From Aerococcus urinaehominis (GTDB taxonomy: Bacteria; Bacillota; Bacilli; Lactobacillales; Aerococcaceae): DNA of 64,000 bases. The stretch is from positions 682,001 through 746,000 of the forward strand of contig NZ_CP014163.1 of assembly GCF_001543245.1 (NCBI RefSeq). The letters are read 5' to 3'. Under the pieces are notes generated by a model that searched no databases, was not told the DNA's origin, and saw only the letters and a list, made by a program, of their open reading frames with translations. The translations under genes and the position numbers were made by a program. Positions 1 to 9,194 of this stretch are shown here, one piece after another. Position 1 is the first letter of the stretch; every line of letters starts with the position of its first letter.

Positions 1-2149
1 CTCCTGTTGGGACAGTTGCGGCGACTACACCTGTTTGTTCATCAATAGATAATTCCCAAATGTTACCTTTATTATCAATTGCTGTGTTTTGATCTAAGGT
101 ATAACGATTTGGTTTTTTCTTATCCGTATCTTTGACAGTTGGTGTTTGTGTCAGTGTTTGACCAGCATAACCGCGTTCAACTCCGTAATTAGGGATTGCT
201 AAATCAGGGTTAACGACTTTGTAGTGGAACCAATGGATGTCTGTTGATCCGTTGGTGTAGGTATATTTAACTGGAAAAGCAATGACGTCGCCTACTTTAG
301 CTGTTTTAGGCACGGATACGCTAATTTGTGTGCCAGCATTGTCTAAAAGTTTGACGTCGAAGCCTTCTGGAATACCCGTTTTATCAATTTCTACTTTGAC
401 ACGGCCTTCTTCGACCATCGCTTTATAGTCGTCAGCAGTTTTCGATGCTGGATTTTCCGGATCTTTGGTATTTTCCATAGCGATAATTTTAGCATCACCT
501 GGGTTGAGTTCGCCAAAAGTTTCGCCTTTTGGAATACCGTCGTTAAATTTAGCATCGTGGAAGCGTGTATCATCTAAACCTAATGCTACTTCACCTAAGA
601 AGTTGTAGTGGTCATAACGATCAATTCCTTGGAGATCAATTTCTACTTCTTTACCGTCATGGTTAATTACGCGTGTACCAGCACCTGTTGGGGTGTAAAA
701 GGTATCGCCAAATTCATTATTTTCTCTAACAATTGCTTCAAACTCAGCCAGCGTTCTAGGTCGTGCAAAGAAGCGAACATTTAGGCTTTGAATCGCTTTT
801 TGGTCTTTGTTAAAACGAGATCCCTCTTGGAGAGCGCCTTTAGGAAGAGTTACGAAAATTTTACCTTGGTCATCAAGTCTGACTCTAGCTTCTTGGACCA
901 CTTCCCCATCTGGCCAGTAAACTTGACCAACTAGACGTTTTCTAGCGTTTTTATCTAAATTTTTAATGCCAATGCCTTCAAGTTCGATTTCTTGACCTTG
1001 GACGACATTCTGCGGGTTTAGAGTAGATGACGAACCTTCGACTTGAATAGTCCCTAGCGTATCATTTTCGTTTGGATAGGGATTGACTTTAAAAGTTACT
1101 CCAAAATTAGAAGAATCTGGGAATAAGAGCTTTTCGTTTGGATGTTTCCTAGTATACTTATCCCGCCAACCGACAAGGGTTAACCCTTGATTTAAATAGT
1201 TATTGATATAGGTGAGATCTTCTCGGGTAAAAATAACATTGAAGCCAGCTTGTCTACCAGCTCTTACTTCAGCAATAGCTTTAGGTTGATAAGTGGCACT
1301 TAATTTTTGACCCTCTCTATCTTCAAACAGGAGTTCAACACCTTCTTTTAAAGCAGATAAGCGCTTACTTTCAACAGGAGCCCCCCTGCGAGTGTCTGTT
1401 ACAAAGATATTCGTAAATGTCCGTTGGCCAGTTCTCTTATCGATTCGAATATCAATCCCGTATTCATATATATCCTTAGATTCTGAAGTAGGATTTAATA
1501 CTGTAAAAGAAAACCCTTCTTTTTCGACCTTATCAGACGGCGTTACTCCAGAGTTATCCTCGCCACGCATATCTTTTCCAATCCCGGCACCATCTTCCAT
1601 TTGGTCGCTACGGTAGCGTTCTGACTCGGAATAGTCTTTAATTTGCTTTTCGTCTAAGTCGTAGTTCGGTTGAGCGTCAGCAGTAGTGGCAGTTGTATCT
1701 GCATTATCTCCTGCAGCTGCATTAGCTGGCTCAGCCGTATTCACCGCTTCATTCAATGGCACTGAATCAGCTGCATTTGCTCCGTCTCCAGCTACCGGTG
1801 CATTATCAGGCGTAGGTGCTGTGTATAGAGCAACTGCCGGGCTGGCTGAACTAGCGGGTTCATTTCCAGCAGAATTAGGCAAGCTGGTATTAACTGGTTG
1901 GCCAGGCAGGTCCTGATTTCCTGCATCTGCTGCTAGCGGGCTGATGACTGCCGGTTCGGCAGGCGTTGCTGGCCCTGCTGGTGGCTGTTCATTAGCTGCT
2001 GGCGTGTGGCCGGCATCAGCAGTTGGCTCATGGTTATCGCTGGTTGCGGCCTGAACAGTTTGGACCTGTCCAGCCAAAAAAGCCGCAATCGCAACACTAG
2101 CCACGCCTAGCGTTGTTTTCCTAATTGCGTATCTATAATTCTTTTCCAC
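1..2149 (-). CDS. YSIRK-type surface protein, 3' end outside window (partial)
   Basis: This is the N-terminal 716 codons of a secreted cell-surface protein; the C-terminus, where a sorting signal would be expected, lies beyond the window. The start is a GTG at 2147-2149, with AGGTG eight bases upstream. The first residues carry a YSIRK-like export motif (YAIRKTTLGVASV) followed by a hydrophobic segment ending in VQA. Next come about 130 residues rich in Ala, Pro, Asn and Thr, then a non-repetitive region of about 450 residues. Near the window edge there is a segment resembling the Rib/alpha-like fold (YGVERGYAGQTLTQTPTVKD). It lies next to another YSIRK surface gene transcribed the same way, separated by a terminator. 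An adhesin role is inferred; no specific ligand can be read from the sequence. Confidence 0.85.
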   Translation of the reverse strand, partial: MEKNYRYAIRKTTLGVASVAIAAFLAGQVQTVQAATSDNHEPTADAGHTPAANEQPPAGPATPAEPAVISPLAADAGNQDLPGQPVNTSLPNSAGNEPASSASPAVALYTAPTPDNAPVAGDGANAADSVPLNEAVNTAEPANAAAGDNADTTATTADAQPNYDLDEKQIKDYSESERYRSDQMEDGAGIGKDMRGEDNSGVTPSDKVEKEGFSFTVLNPTSESKDIYEYGIDIRIDKRTGQRTFTNIFVTDTRRGAPVESKRLSALKEGVELLFEDREGQKLSATYQPKAIAEVRAGRQAGFNVIFTREDLTYINNYLNQGLTLVGWRDKYTRKHPNEKLLFPDSSNFGVTFKVNPYPNENDTLGTIQVEGSSSTLNPQNVVQGQEIELEGIGIKNLDKNARKRLVGQVYWPDGEVVQEARVRLDDQGKIFVTLPKGALQEGSRFNKDQKAIQSLNVRFFARPRTLAEFEAIVRENNEFGDTFYTPTGAGTRVINHDGKEVEIDLQGIDRYDHYNFLGEVALGLDDTRFHDAKFNDGIPKGETFGELNPGDAKIIAMENTKDPENPASKTADDYKAMVEEGRVKVEIDKTGIPEGFDVKLLDNAGTQISVSVPKTAKVGDVIAFPVKYTYTNGSTDIHWFHYKVVNPDLAIPNYGVERGYAGQTLTQTPTVKDTDKKKPNRYTLDQNTAIDNKGNIWELSIDEQTGVVAATVPTG

Positions 2150-2232
2150 TTTGATTTCACCTCAAAAAATAAAACAATTAAGTATATAAATAAAACATTT
2201 CGATTTTAAATTAAATATTAAATACTGAGCGT

Positions 2233-2238
2233 ATTATA
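2233..2238 (-). promoter_or_regulatory. Extended -10 promoter of the first surface protein gene
   Basis: On the minus strand this reads TGGTATAAT, an extended -10 motif about 85 bases upstream of the GTG start. The -35 region is poor (TAGCTT, spacing 17), so the extended -10 would have to compensate. Confidence 0.4.
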
Positions 2239-2374
2239 CCAATAACCACCCAAAAAAGCTAGATTCCGCGAAATAAAGAACATTATTGATTGTTCTTTTT
2301 TTATAATCACTTGTCAGCTAATATAACTATTTTAGTTCACTGGTGAGCACGTAAGCATCCCATACACCTCATAT

Positions 2375-2410
2375 AAAAAAGCCCCACATTATATTTTGTG
2401 GGGCTTCTTT
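2375..2410 (-). terminator. Rho-independent terminator of the giant surface protein gene
   Basis: A 9-bp perfect stem (AGCCCCACA / TGTGGGGCT) is followed by a T run on the minus strand. It lies about 40 bases after the stop codon at 2449. The rest of 2150-2448 holds only the upstream region of the neighbouring gene and a small AT-rich hairpin. Confidence 0.85.
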
Positions 2411-2448
2411 AGCTATCTGTCTATAAGTGAGTCAACCATCACGAGGGA

Positions 2449-5400
2449 TTAATCTTCTTTCTTACGACGACCAGCTAGGGCAAAGACTGAACCAAGACCC
2501 GCAAGCGTCAAAGCAAGATAGCTCATTGATACCGCACCTGTGCTAGGTAGCTGCTCTTTGACAGCTGAATCAATTGAGGTCGCTGCTTTAGCAGGTTGGC
2601 TAGCCTTAGCTGCCGGTTTAACTGGATCAGCGATTCCGGCTTGGTCAGTTGGTTTAGTCTGTCCTTTATCACTTGGTTGAGCAGGATCTTGCGCGTCTGG
2701 TTGACCAGACTTATTGTCATCGCGACCAGCTTCGTGACCTACTACCGGAATAGTAATAGTTGCTTGACCACCTGGTAGGTCTTTATCAGTCACAACTACT
2801 GTGATTGGACCATCGACCTTAGTACCTGGCGTTACTTCAACCTCACCAGTTGCTGGGTTAATGACTGCTGGGATACTATTACCATCTTCATCCTTGGCGG
2901 TCACTGTAGTGTCCTTGTCAGGGTTATTGACGATGATACCTGTACCTTGTTTGTCATCTGTTGGTTGAACTGGCGTAACCTTACTTTCATCAACTGTGGT
3001 CTTAGTAGTTGGTGTTGTAGGATCTTGCTTGCCTGGTTGACCAGACTTGTTATCGTCGCGACCAGCTTCATGACCTACTACCGGAACAGTGATAGTCGCT
3101 TGTCCACCAGGTAAGTCTTTATCAGTAACAACTACTGTGATTGGACCGTCCACCTTAGTCCCTGGGGTTACTTCAACCTCACCAGTTGCTGGGTTGATGA
3201 CTGCTGGAACAGGATTACCATCTTCATCCTTGGCTGTCACTGTCGTGTCTTTGTCAGGGTTATTGACGATGATGCCAGTGCCTTGTTTGTCATCAGTTGG
3301 TTGAACTGGCGTAACCTTACTTTCATCAACTGTGGTCTTAGTAGTTGGCGTCTCAGTACCTGGTTTGATAGGATCCTGCTTGCCTGGTTGACCAGACTTG
3401 TTATCGTCGCGACCAGTCTCATGACCTACTACTGGAACAGTGATGGTGGTTTGTCCGCCAGGTAAGTCTTTATCAGTCACAACTACTGTGATTGGACCGT
3501 CGACCTTAGTACCTGGGGTTACTTCAACCTCACCAGTTGCTGGGTTGATGACTGCTGGAACAGTATTACCATCTTCATCCTTGGCGGTCACTTTAGTGTC
3601 CTTGTCAGGATTATTGACGATGATACCTGTACCTTGTTTGTCGTCAGTTGGGTTAACTGGTGTAACCTTACTTTCATCAACTGTGGTCTTAGTAGTTGGC
3701 GTCTCAGTACCTGGTTTAACAGGGTCTTGCTTGCCTGGTTGACCAGACTTGTTGTCATCGCGACCAGCTTCATGACCTACTACTGGAACAGTGATAGTGG
3801 TTTGTCCACCAGGTAAGTCTTTATCAGTCACAACTACTGTGATTGGACCGTCGACCTTAGTACCTGGGGTTACTTCGACCTCACCAGTTGCTGGGTTGAT
3901 GACTGCTGGAATATCCTTACCGTCTTCATCCTTAGCGGTCACTTTAGTGTCCTTGTCAGGGTTATTGACGATGATACCAGTACCTTGTTTGTCATCAGTT
4001 GGGTTAACTGGCGTAACCTTACTTTCATCAACTGTGGTCTTAGCTTCTGGAGTGACTGGGCCTGTTGGCTTGCCGTCGCCATTATCATCCTTGTCTTTTT
4101 CATGGTTATTGACAGGAACTTCAACTCGGGCATAACCATTTGGCAACTCAGGGTCGGTAACAACTACAGTGATTGGGCCATCAACATTGGTACCTGGAGT
4201 TACTTCAACCTCGCCTGTTTCTGGGTTAATCACTACTGGTACATCTTTACCATCTTCGTCCTTGGCTGATACCTTAGTGTCTTTGTCCGGATGGTTAACG
4301 ATGATACCTGTACCTTGTTTGTCTTTAGTAGGGTTAACTGATTTGATATTGCTGTTGTCCACAGAAGTTGGGTTGTCATTTTGGTCTTTGGCATGACCAT
4401 CAACAGGTACTTCAGTTTCTTGCTTACCACCTGGTAATTGAGGATCTTCGACGATTACAGTGATTGGACCATCTACCTTAGTACCTGGTGTTACCTCGAC
4501 TTCACCAGTTTCTGGGTTGATAACGACTGGAATATCCTTACCGTCTTCATCCTTGGCTGATACCTTAGTATCCGCATCCGGATTCTTAACGATGATACCT
4601 GTACCTTGTTTGTCATCAGTTGGTTTAACTGGTTTCACCTGGCTATCATCCACTGATGTGTTGGTGCCGTTGTCGTCTTGGTCATCTTTATGGCCGTTCA
4701 CTGGGACTTCAAAGCTTTCTTCGCCATTAGCTAAATCTGGATCTTTCACAGTTACCTTGATTGGGCCGTCCACATCAGTACCTGGCGTCACAGAAATCTT
4801 ACCATCTTGACCGATTTCAACTGGAATATCTTTGCCATCTTCGTCCTTAGCTGAAACGGTGGTATCGGCGCTCGGATTTTCAACGACTAGACCCGTGTCT
4901 TGCTTGTCAGCGGTTGGATTAACTGGTTTAACGGTACCGGTAACGTTGGTCTTAACTTCTGGGGTTACTGGACCAGTTGGTTGGCCATTGCCGTTGTCAT
5001 CCTTACCAACTGTATGACCGTTCACTGGTACATCATAAGTTTCTGCACCGTTTGTTAAGTCTGGATCAGTTACTGTCACCTTGATTGGACCATCGACATC
5101 AGTACCTGGCGTCACAGAAATCTTACCGTCTTGACCGATTTCAACTGGAATATCCTTACCGTCTTCGTCCTTGGCTGAAACTGTGGTATCGGCGCTCGGA
5201 TTTTCAACGACTAGGCCAGTGTCTTGTTGGTCAGCGGTTGGGTTAACTGGCGTAACCGTGCCAGTGACATTGGTCTTAGCTTCTGGGATTACTGGACCGA
5301 TTGGTTGACCATTACCATTGTCATCCTTATCAACTGTATGACCGTTCACTGGTACATCATAAGTTTCTGCACCGTTTGTTAAGTCCGGATCAGTTACTGT

Positions 5401-8400
5401 CACCTTGATTGGGCCGTCAACATCAGTACCTGGCGTCACTAGCACCTTGCCGTCTTGACCAATTTCAACTGGAATGTCTTTGCCGTCTTCGTCCTTAGCT
5501 GAAACTGTGGTATCAGCACTTGGATTTTCAACGACTAGGCCAGTGTCTTGTTGGTCAGCGGTTGGGTTAACTGGCGTAACTATACCGGTGACATTAGTCT
5601 TAGCTTCTGGCGTAACTGGACCAGTTGGTTGGCCATTGCCGTTATCATCCTTGCCAGCTGTATGACCAGTCACTGGTACATCATAAGTTTCTGCACCATT
5701 AGTTAAATCTGGATCGGTTACTGTCACCTTGATTGGCCCATCGACATCAGTACCTGGGGTCACTAGTACCTTACCGTCTTGACCAATTTCTACCGGAATA
5801 TCCTTATCGTCTTCGTCCTTGGCTGAAATGGTGGTATCAGCACTTGGATTTTCAACGACTAGGCCAGTGTCTTGTTGGTCAGCGGTTGGCTCGACTGACT
5901 TAACTGTACCAGTCACGTTTGTCTTGGGTGAAGTTGGATTACCATTGTTGTTGTCATCCACACCATTCGTATGGTTGTTGACTGGAACTTCAATCTCCTG
6001 CTTACCAGCTGGTAATTCTGGATCTTCAACAGTCACAGTAATCGGTCCATCAACATTGGTTCCTGGTGTTACTTCTACTTCACCCGTGTCTGGATTGATG
6101 ACTGTTGGGATATCTTTTCCATCTTCATCCTTACCAGATACTTTTGTATCCTTATCCGGATTCTTAACAACAATACCTGTTCCCTGTTTCTTATCTGCAG
6201 GGTCCACTGGTGTCACTTGGCTATCATCAACTGAAGTAGCTGATTGATTATCATCTTGACCCTGAGTATGGCCATTGACTGGGACATCAAAGGATTCTTC
6301 GCCATTAGCTAAATCTGGATCAGTGACGGTCACCTTGATTGGACCGTCCACATCTGTACCTGGTGTCACAGAAATTTTACCGTCCTGGCCGATTTCAGTC
6401 GGAATATCCTTACCGTCTTCGTCCTTGGCAGCAACTGTGGTATCGGTGCTCGGATTTTCAACAACTAGTCCAGTGTCTTGTTTAGCTGCTGTTGGCTCAA
6501 CTGGCTTAACTGTACCAATAACGTTGGTCTTAGCTTCAGGTTTAGCTGGATTAATTGTCACTGGCACATTTAATTTATCGGTAGACCCGTCTGGATAGGT
6601 TACTGTCACTGGCACATTAGTTGTCCCAACTGTACTTCCATCTGGCAATTGACTCGGGTTATCAACTGAAACGGTTGGAGTTTGCCCTGGATATTTAGGA
6701 TTTTCAGTATAGTTTGGAACAGTAACAGACTTCTTAACTTCGTCTTCAGTAACAGCTTGGCCCTGGTCTTTAGTGACAGGATTTGCCACAGGGTTGTAAG
6801 AATCTGCCTCTTTAGCAGTCTTTTCAGTAACCACTACAGGCACTGTCACTACCTCTGAACTGGTATCAGGGTAAGTCACGCGAACACGACCAGTGACTGG
6901 CACATCATTGCCTTGGTCATCTTTAGTAGTTACCTTGCTGACGTCTGGAGCAGTTTCCCAGGCAAAGGTGGTTCCTTCCGGTAATTCCGCTTTATTGGTA
7001 ATACCAGCATCTGCTTCCGGCACAGTACCAACTTCAGTGGTTACTTGCTGAGTAGTTGGTTCATTGGTGCTGGCTTGGCTTAATTCATAGTAAGAATCAA
7101 AGTAAGCATTAGCATAAGAATTAACTAGACGCTTAGGTGCTGCCCCATTATCTGCATAAGGTATTTGACCATTTAGCGGACCACCTGGTGTATCAACAAA
7201 ATCAGCTTCCAGCCACGATTCAAATAAGAGTTTATTCTTATTTTGCTTGGTATATTCAGCTAAAGCATTGGCAATGTCTGTGATACTTGCGCCTTCAACC
7301 AGCGGATAGACAATCGAATAAGTTCTTGGTTGACCAATTGTCCCTTCAAATACTTTACTGTCTAAATTCTTTTGCGCATTTTTTAAGGCAGCGATTTGTT
7401 CTTGACGGTTATTTGGATCTGCCTGGGTAATCGAAATAGCCGGTGTCCTGGATGAATCGACTAAGCCTGTATCATCCATCACTAATGGAATAGGGTCAAT
7501 CGGCTCATTAAGAGAATTTCTAAACAAGTTCGGATTAGATGTATCGTTCATCACACCTAACTTCACACCGTTCGGGTCAACATATTGAACCAATACTTTT
7601 GGAATCTGTTCCTTAACATAAAGTGCCCAGTTATAGTTAGACTGTAACATATTTTGAGGCGGGTAGTTGATGGTGTGGCGAGAAATAATTGAGTTGCTAT
7701 CCTGATCATAATAAACACTTTGTCCGATACCATTGGTAGTAAAAAGACCATCAGCAAAGCGTGATTCACCAGCAGCACCAGATGTTCTGTTCGGGGCAAA
7801 TAATTCTGGATTTTTAGCTGGATCTGGATTGTTTGGGTTGTTAGCTAAGATAAAGCTATTATCAATCGAGCGACTTTCAACTAGGTTGAATTCGTTACCA
7901 GCTCCACTACCTGTCACCATACCGACAGTAAACGGTAAAGGTGTATTTGCTAAGCCTAGACTATCTAATGTTACACCCTCTTTAAGGGTAATACGTACAT
8001 CAACAGGCGATAAAGATCCTTCGATTCCCGCCTTCAAGTTGGCGTTAGTCAAAGGCATGGTCCAATCGCGGCCACTTTCGTTGCTAGACCATACTGTCGT
8101 ACCTAAAGGCCCGTTTCCATCAGTTGTCTCAATACTGGCAATATTCTTATAAAACTCTGGGTTAGCAAAGCCAATGACATAACGCCCAGGATATTTGGTT
8201 CCCTCTACTGTTCCCCAACGAGAAGCCGCACCTCCCTGAGGCCAGAAACGTAGGGCTAAGTCTATTTTTCCACTGCTACTATCGACCGGACGTACCTCAG
8301 CCGTATTGAAACGAATAGGTCCCGCTTCACCTTGGTCATATGTCTTCTCCCCAAAAGTTTCCTCTCGGAAAGGAATTTCTTGTTCTAATTCTGCTGTTTG

Positions 8401-8865
8401 TGCTTCATTTGCTGCTGGATTGTCAGCCGCCCGGGTACCAGTTTCTAAATCTGTATTATTGGTTGGGGCTGCATACAGCATAACTCTGTTGGCATCTGGT
8501 TGAGCATCTTCCTCAATAGTCGAGTCTGTATTCTCTCCTACTTTCTCAGAGAAACTACCCTCAACCGGTTGTCCAACTGATTCAACTGGTACTTCGTTAG
8601 CCTCAGTTGCTGGATTAATAGTTGTTTCTGGCTCTGGTTGCGTCATTGCTTCACCAGCAGGTTCAGTTTCAACTGCTTCTGCTGTTGTTTCGCTCACACT
8701 TGCTTCAGTGCTAGCTGCTTGGGCAACCTGTTCCTGACTAGCGAATAGGATACCTGCTGCAACTGCAACCGAGGCAACGCCGACGCTCAGCCGTCTGATT
8801 GAATATTTAAACACTTTTTGCCCCATCTTTTCCTGACGGAGCTGGTGATTGTTTTTACCTACCAA
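2449..8865 (-). CDS. Giant LPXTG-anchored YSIRK surface protein with 12 tandem repeats
   Basis: A cell-wall-anchored protein of about 2138 residues. I chose the TTG start at 8865 because a perfect AAGGAGG sits eight bases upstream; the upstream in-frame ATG at 8886 overlaps that ribosome site. Order of parts: YSIRK signal (YSIRRLSVGVASV, about residues 21-33), an acidic Thr/Glu-rich linker, a non-repeat N-terminal domain (about 180-600), two Rib-like segments (about 620-785, with YPDGST and VPVTV motifs), then 12 repeats of about 90-110 residues up to about 2055. The C-terminus has a Pro/Lys/Gln wall-spanning stretch, LPSTG, a hydrophobic segment and RRKKED. Two repeat types occur: one with GLVVENPSADTT and EIGQDGK, the other with GIIVNNPDKDT and VINPATGEVEVTPG. 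An adhesin with a length-variable stalk is the likely role. Sortase is not encoded here. Confidence 0.93.
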   Translation of the reverse strand: MVGKNNHQLRQEKMGQKVFKYSIRRLSVGVASVAVAAGILFASQEQVAQAASTEASVSETTAEAVETEPAGEAMTQPEPETTINPATEANEVPVESVGQPVEGSFSEKVGENTDSTIEEDAQPDANRVMLYAAPTNNTDLETGTRAADNPAANEAQTAELEQEIPFREETFGEKTYDQGEAGPIRFNTAEVRPVDSSSGKIDLALRFWPQGGAASRWGTVEGTKYPGRYVIGFANPEFYKNIASIETTDGNGPLGTTVWSSNESGRDWTMPLTNANLKAGIEGSLSPVDVRITLKEGVTLDSLGLANTPLPFTVGMVTGSGAGNEFNLVESRSIDNSFILANNPNNPDPAKNPELFAPNRTSGAAGESRFADGLFTTNGIGQSVYYDQDSNSIISRHTINYPPQNMLQSNYNWALYVKEQIPKVLVQYVDPNGVKLGVMNDTSNPNLFRNSLNEPIDPIPLVMDDTGLVDSSRTPAISITQADPNNRQEQIAALKNAQKNLDSKVFEGTIGQPRTYSIVYPLVEGASITDIANALAEYTKQNKNKLLFESWLEADFVDTPGGPLNGQIPYADNGAAPKRLVNSYANAYFDSYYELSQASTNEPTTQQVTTEVGTVPEADAGITNKAELPEGTTFAWETAPDVSKVTTKDDQGNDVPVTGRVRVTYPDTSSEVVTVPVVVTEKTAKEADSYNPVANPVTKDQGQAVTEDEVKKSVTVPNYTENPKYPGQTPTVSVDNPSQLPDGSTVGTTNVPVTVTYPDGSTDKLNVPVTINPAKPEAKTNVIGTVKPVEPTAAKQDTGLVVENPSTDTTVAAKDEDGKDIPTEIGQDGKISVTPGTDVDGPIKVTVTDPDLANGEESFDVPVNGHTQGQDDNQSATSVDDSQVTPVDPADKKQGTGIVVKNPDKDTKVSGKDEDGKDIPTVINPDTGEVEVTPGTNVDGPITVTVEDPELPAGKQEIEVPVNNHTNGVDDNNNGNPTSPKTNVTGTVKSVEPTADQQDTGLVVENPSADTTISAKDEDDKDIPVEIGQDGKVLVTPGTDVDGPIKVTVTDPDLTNGAETYDVPVTGHTAGKDDNGNGQPTGPVTPEAKTNVTGIVTPVNPTADQQDTGLVVENPSADTTVSAKDEDGKDIPVEIGQDGKVLVTPGTDVDGPIKVTVTDPDLTNGAETYDVPVNGHTVDKDDNGNGQPIGPVIPEAKTNVTGTVTPVNPTADQQDTGLVVENPSADTTVSAKDEDGKDIPVEIGQDGKISVTPGTDVDGPIKVTVTDPDLTNGAETYDVPVNGHTVGKDDNGNGQPTGPVTPEVKTNVTGTVKPVNPTADKQDTGLVVENPSADTTVSAKDEDGKDIPVEIGQDGKISVTPGTDVDGPIKVTVKDPDLANGEESFEVPVNGHKDDQDDNGTNTSVDDSQVKPVKPTDDKQGTGIIVKNPDADTKVSAKDEDGKDIPVVINPETGEVEVTPGTKVDGPITVIVEDPQLPGGKQETEVPVDGHAKDQNDNPTSVDNSNIKSVNPTKDKQGTGIIVNHPDKDTKVSAKDEDGKDVPVVINPETGEVEVTPGTNVDGPITVVVTDPELPNGYARVEVPVNNHEKDKDDNGDGKPTGPVTPEAKTTVDESKVTPVNPTDDKQGTGIIVNNPDKDTKVTAKDEDGKDIPAVINPATGEVEVTPGTKVDGPITVVVTDKDLPGGQTTITVPVVGHEAGRDDNKSGQPGKQDPVKPGTETPTTKTTVDESKVTPVNPTDDKQGTGIIVNNPDKDTKVTAKDEDGNTVPAVINPATGEVEVTPGTKVDGPITVVVTDKDLPGGQTTITVPVVGHETGRDDNKSGQPGKQDPIKPGTETPTTKTTVDESKVTPVQPTDDKQGTGIIVNNPDKDTTVTAKDEDGNPVPAVINPATGEVEVTPGTKVDGPITVVVTDKDLPGGQATITVPVVGHEAGRDDNKSGQPGKQDPTTPTTKTTVDESKVTPVQPTDDKQGTGIIVNNPDKDTTVTAKDEDGNSIPAVINPATGEVEVTPGTKVDGPITVVVTDKDLPGGQATITIPVVGHEAGRDDNKSGQPDAQDPAQPSDKGQTKPTDQAGIADPVKPAAKASQPAKAATSIDSAVKEQLPSTGAVSMSYLALTLAGLGSVFALAGRRKKED

Positions 8866-9132
8866 AATATTGGCCTCCTTAATCATTAATGCATAAAAAC
8901 AAAATCCTACACCCACACGTGTAGATAGAAATAGTGTAATCCATAAGTTTTTATTAAGCTAGACCAATATGTGCTTTTACGATAAAAAAGAACATTTTTA
9001 GATAAAGTTGAGAGTTTTCAGACTTTTTCGTGTATTTACCTAAAAAAAATAGCTACTTACTACCAAGTTTGCATTAGTAATTGTGCTACAAAAAAACTAT
9101 TGTACTTTTTAAGCAAGGCTAAATGGCAACAG

Positions 9133-9180
9133 AAAAACCTCCCAAACAACTATGTCTTAACACAAGTTATTTGAGAGGTT
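9133..9180 (-). terminator. Terminator after ilvA
   Basis: A long imperfect stem (AACCTCTCAAATAACT pairing with AGTTGTTTGGGAGGTT) is followed by TTTTT on the minus strand, 15 bases after the ilvA stop. The remaining 8866-9130 is AT-rich upstream sequence of the giant surface gene, with no further feature that I can support. Confidence 0.8.
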
Positions 9181-9194
9181 GTTTTCAATATAGC

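Noticed and set aside
2270-2305. Terminator on the + strand (AAGAACA...TGTTCTT followed by T run)
   Set aside because: No + strand gene precedes it and the stem is only 7 bp and AT-rich; probably chance in an AT-rich upstream region.
3089-6600. Many long open frames antisense to the giant surface gene
   Set aside because: They recur with the repeat period, are mirror images of the repeated coding strand and lack ribosome sites; they are shadows of the repeats.
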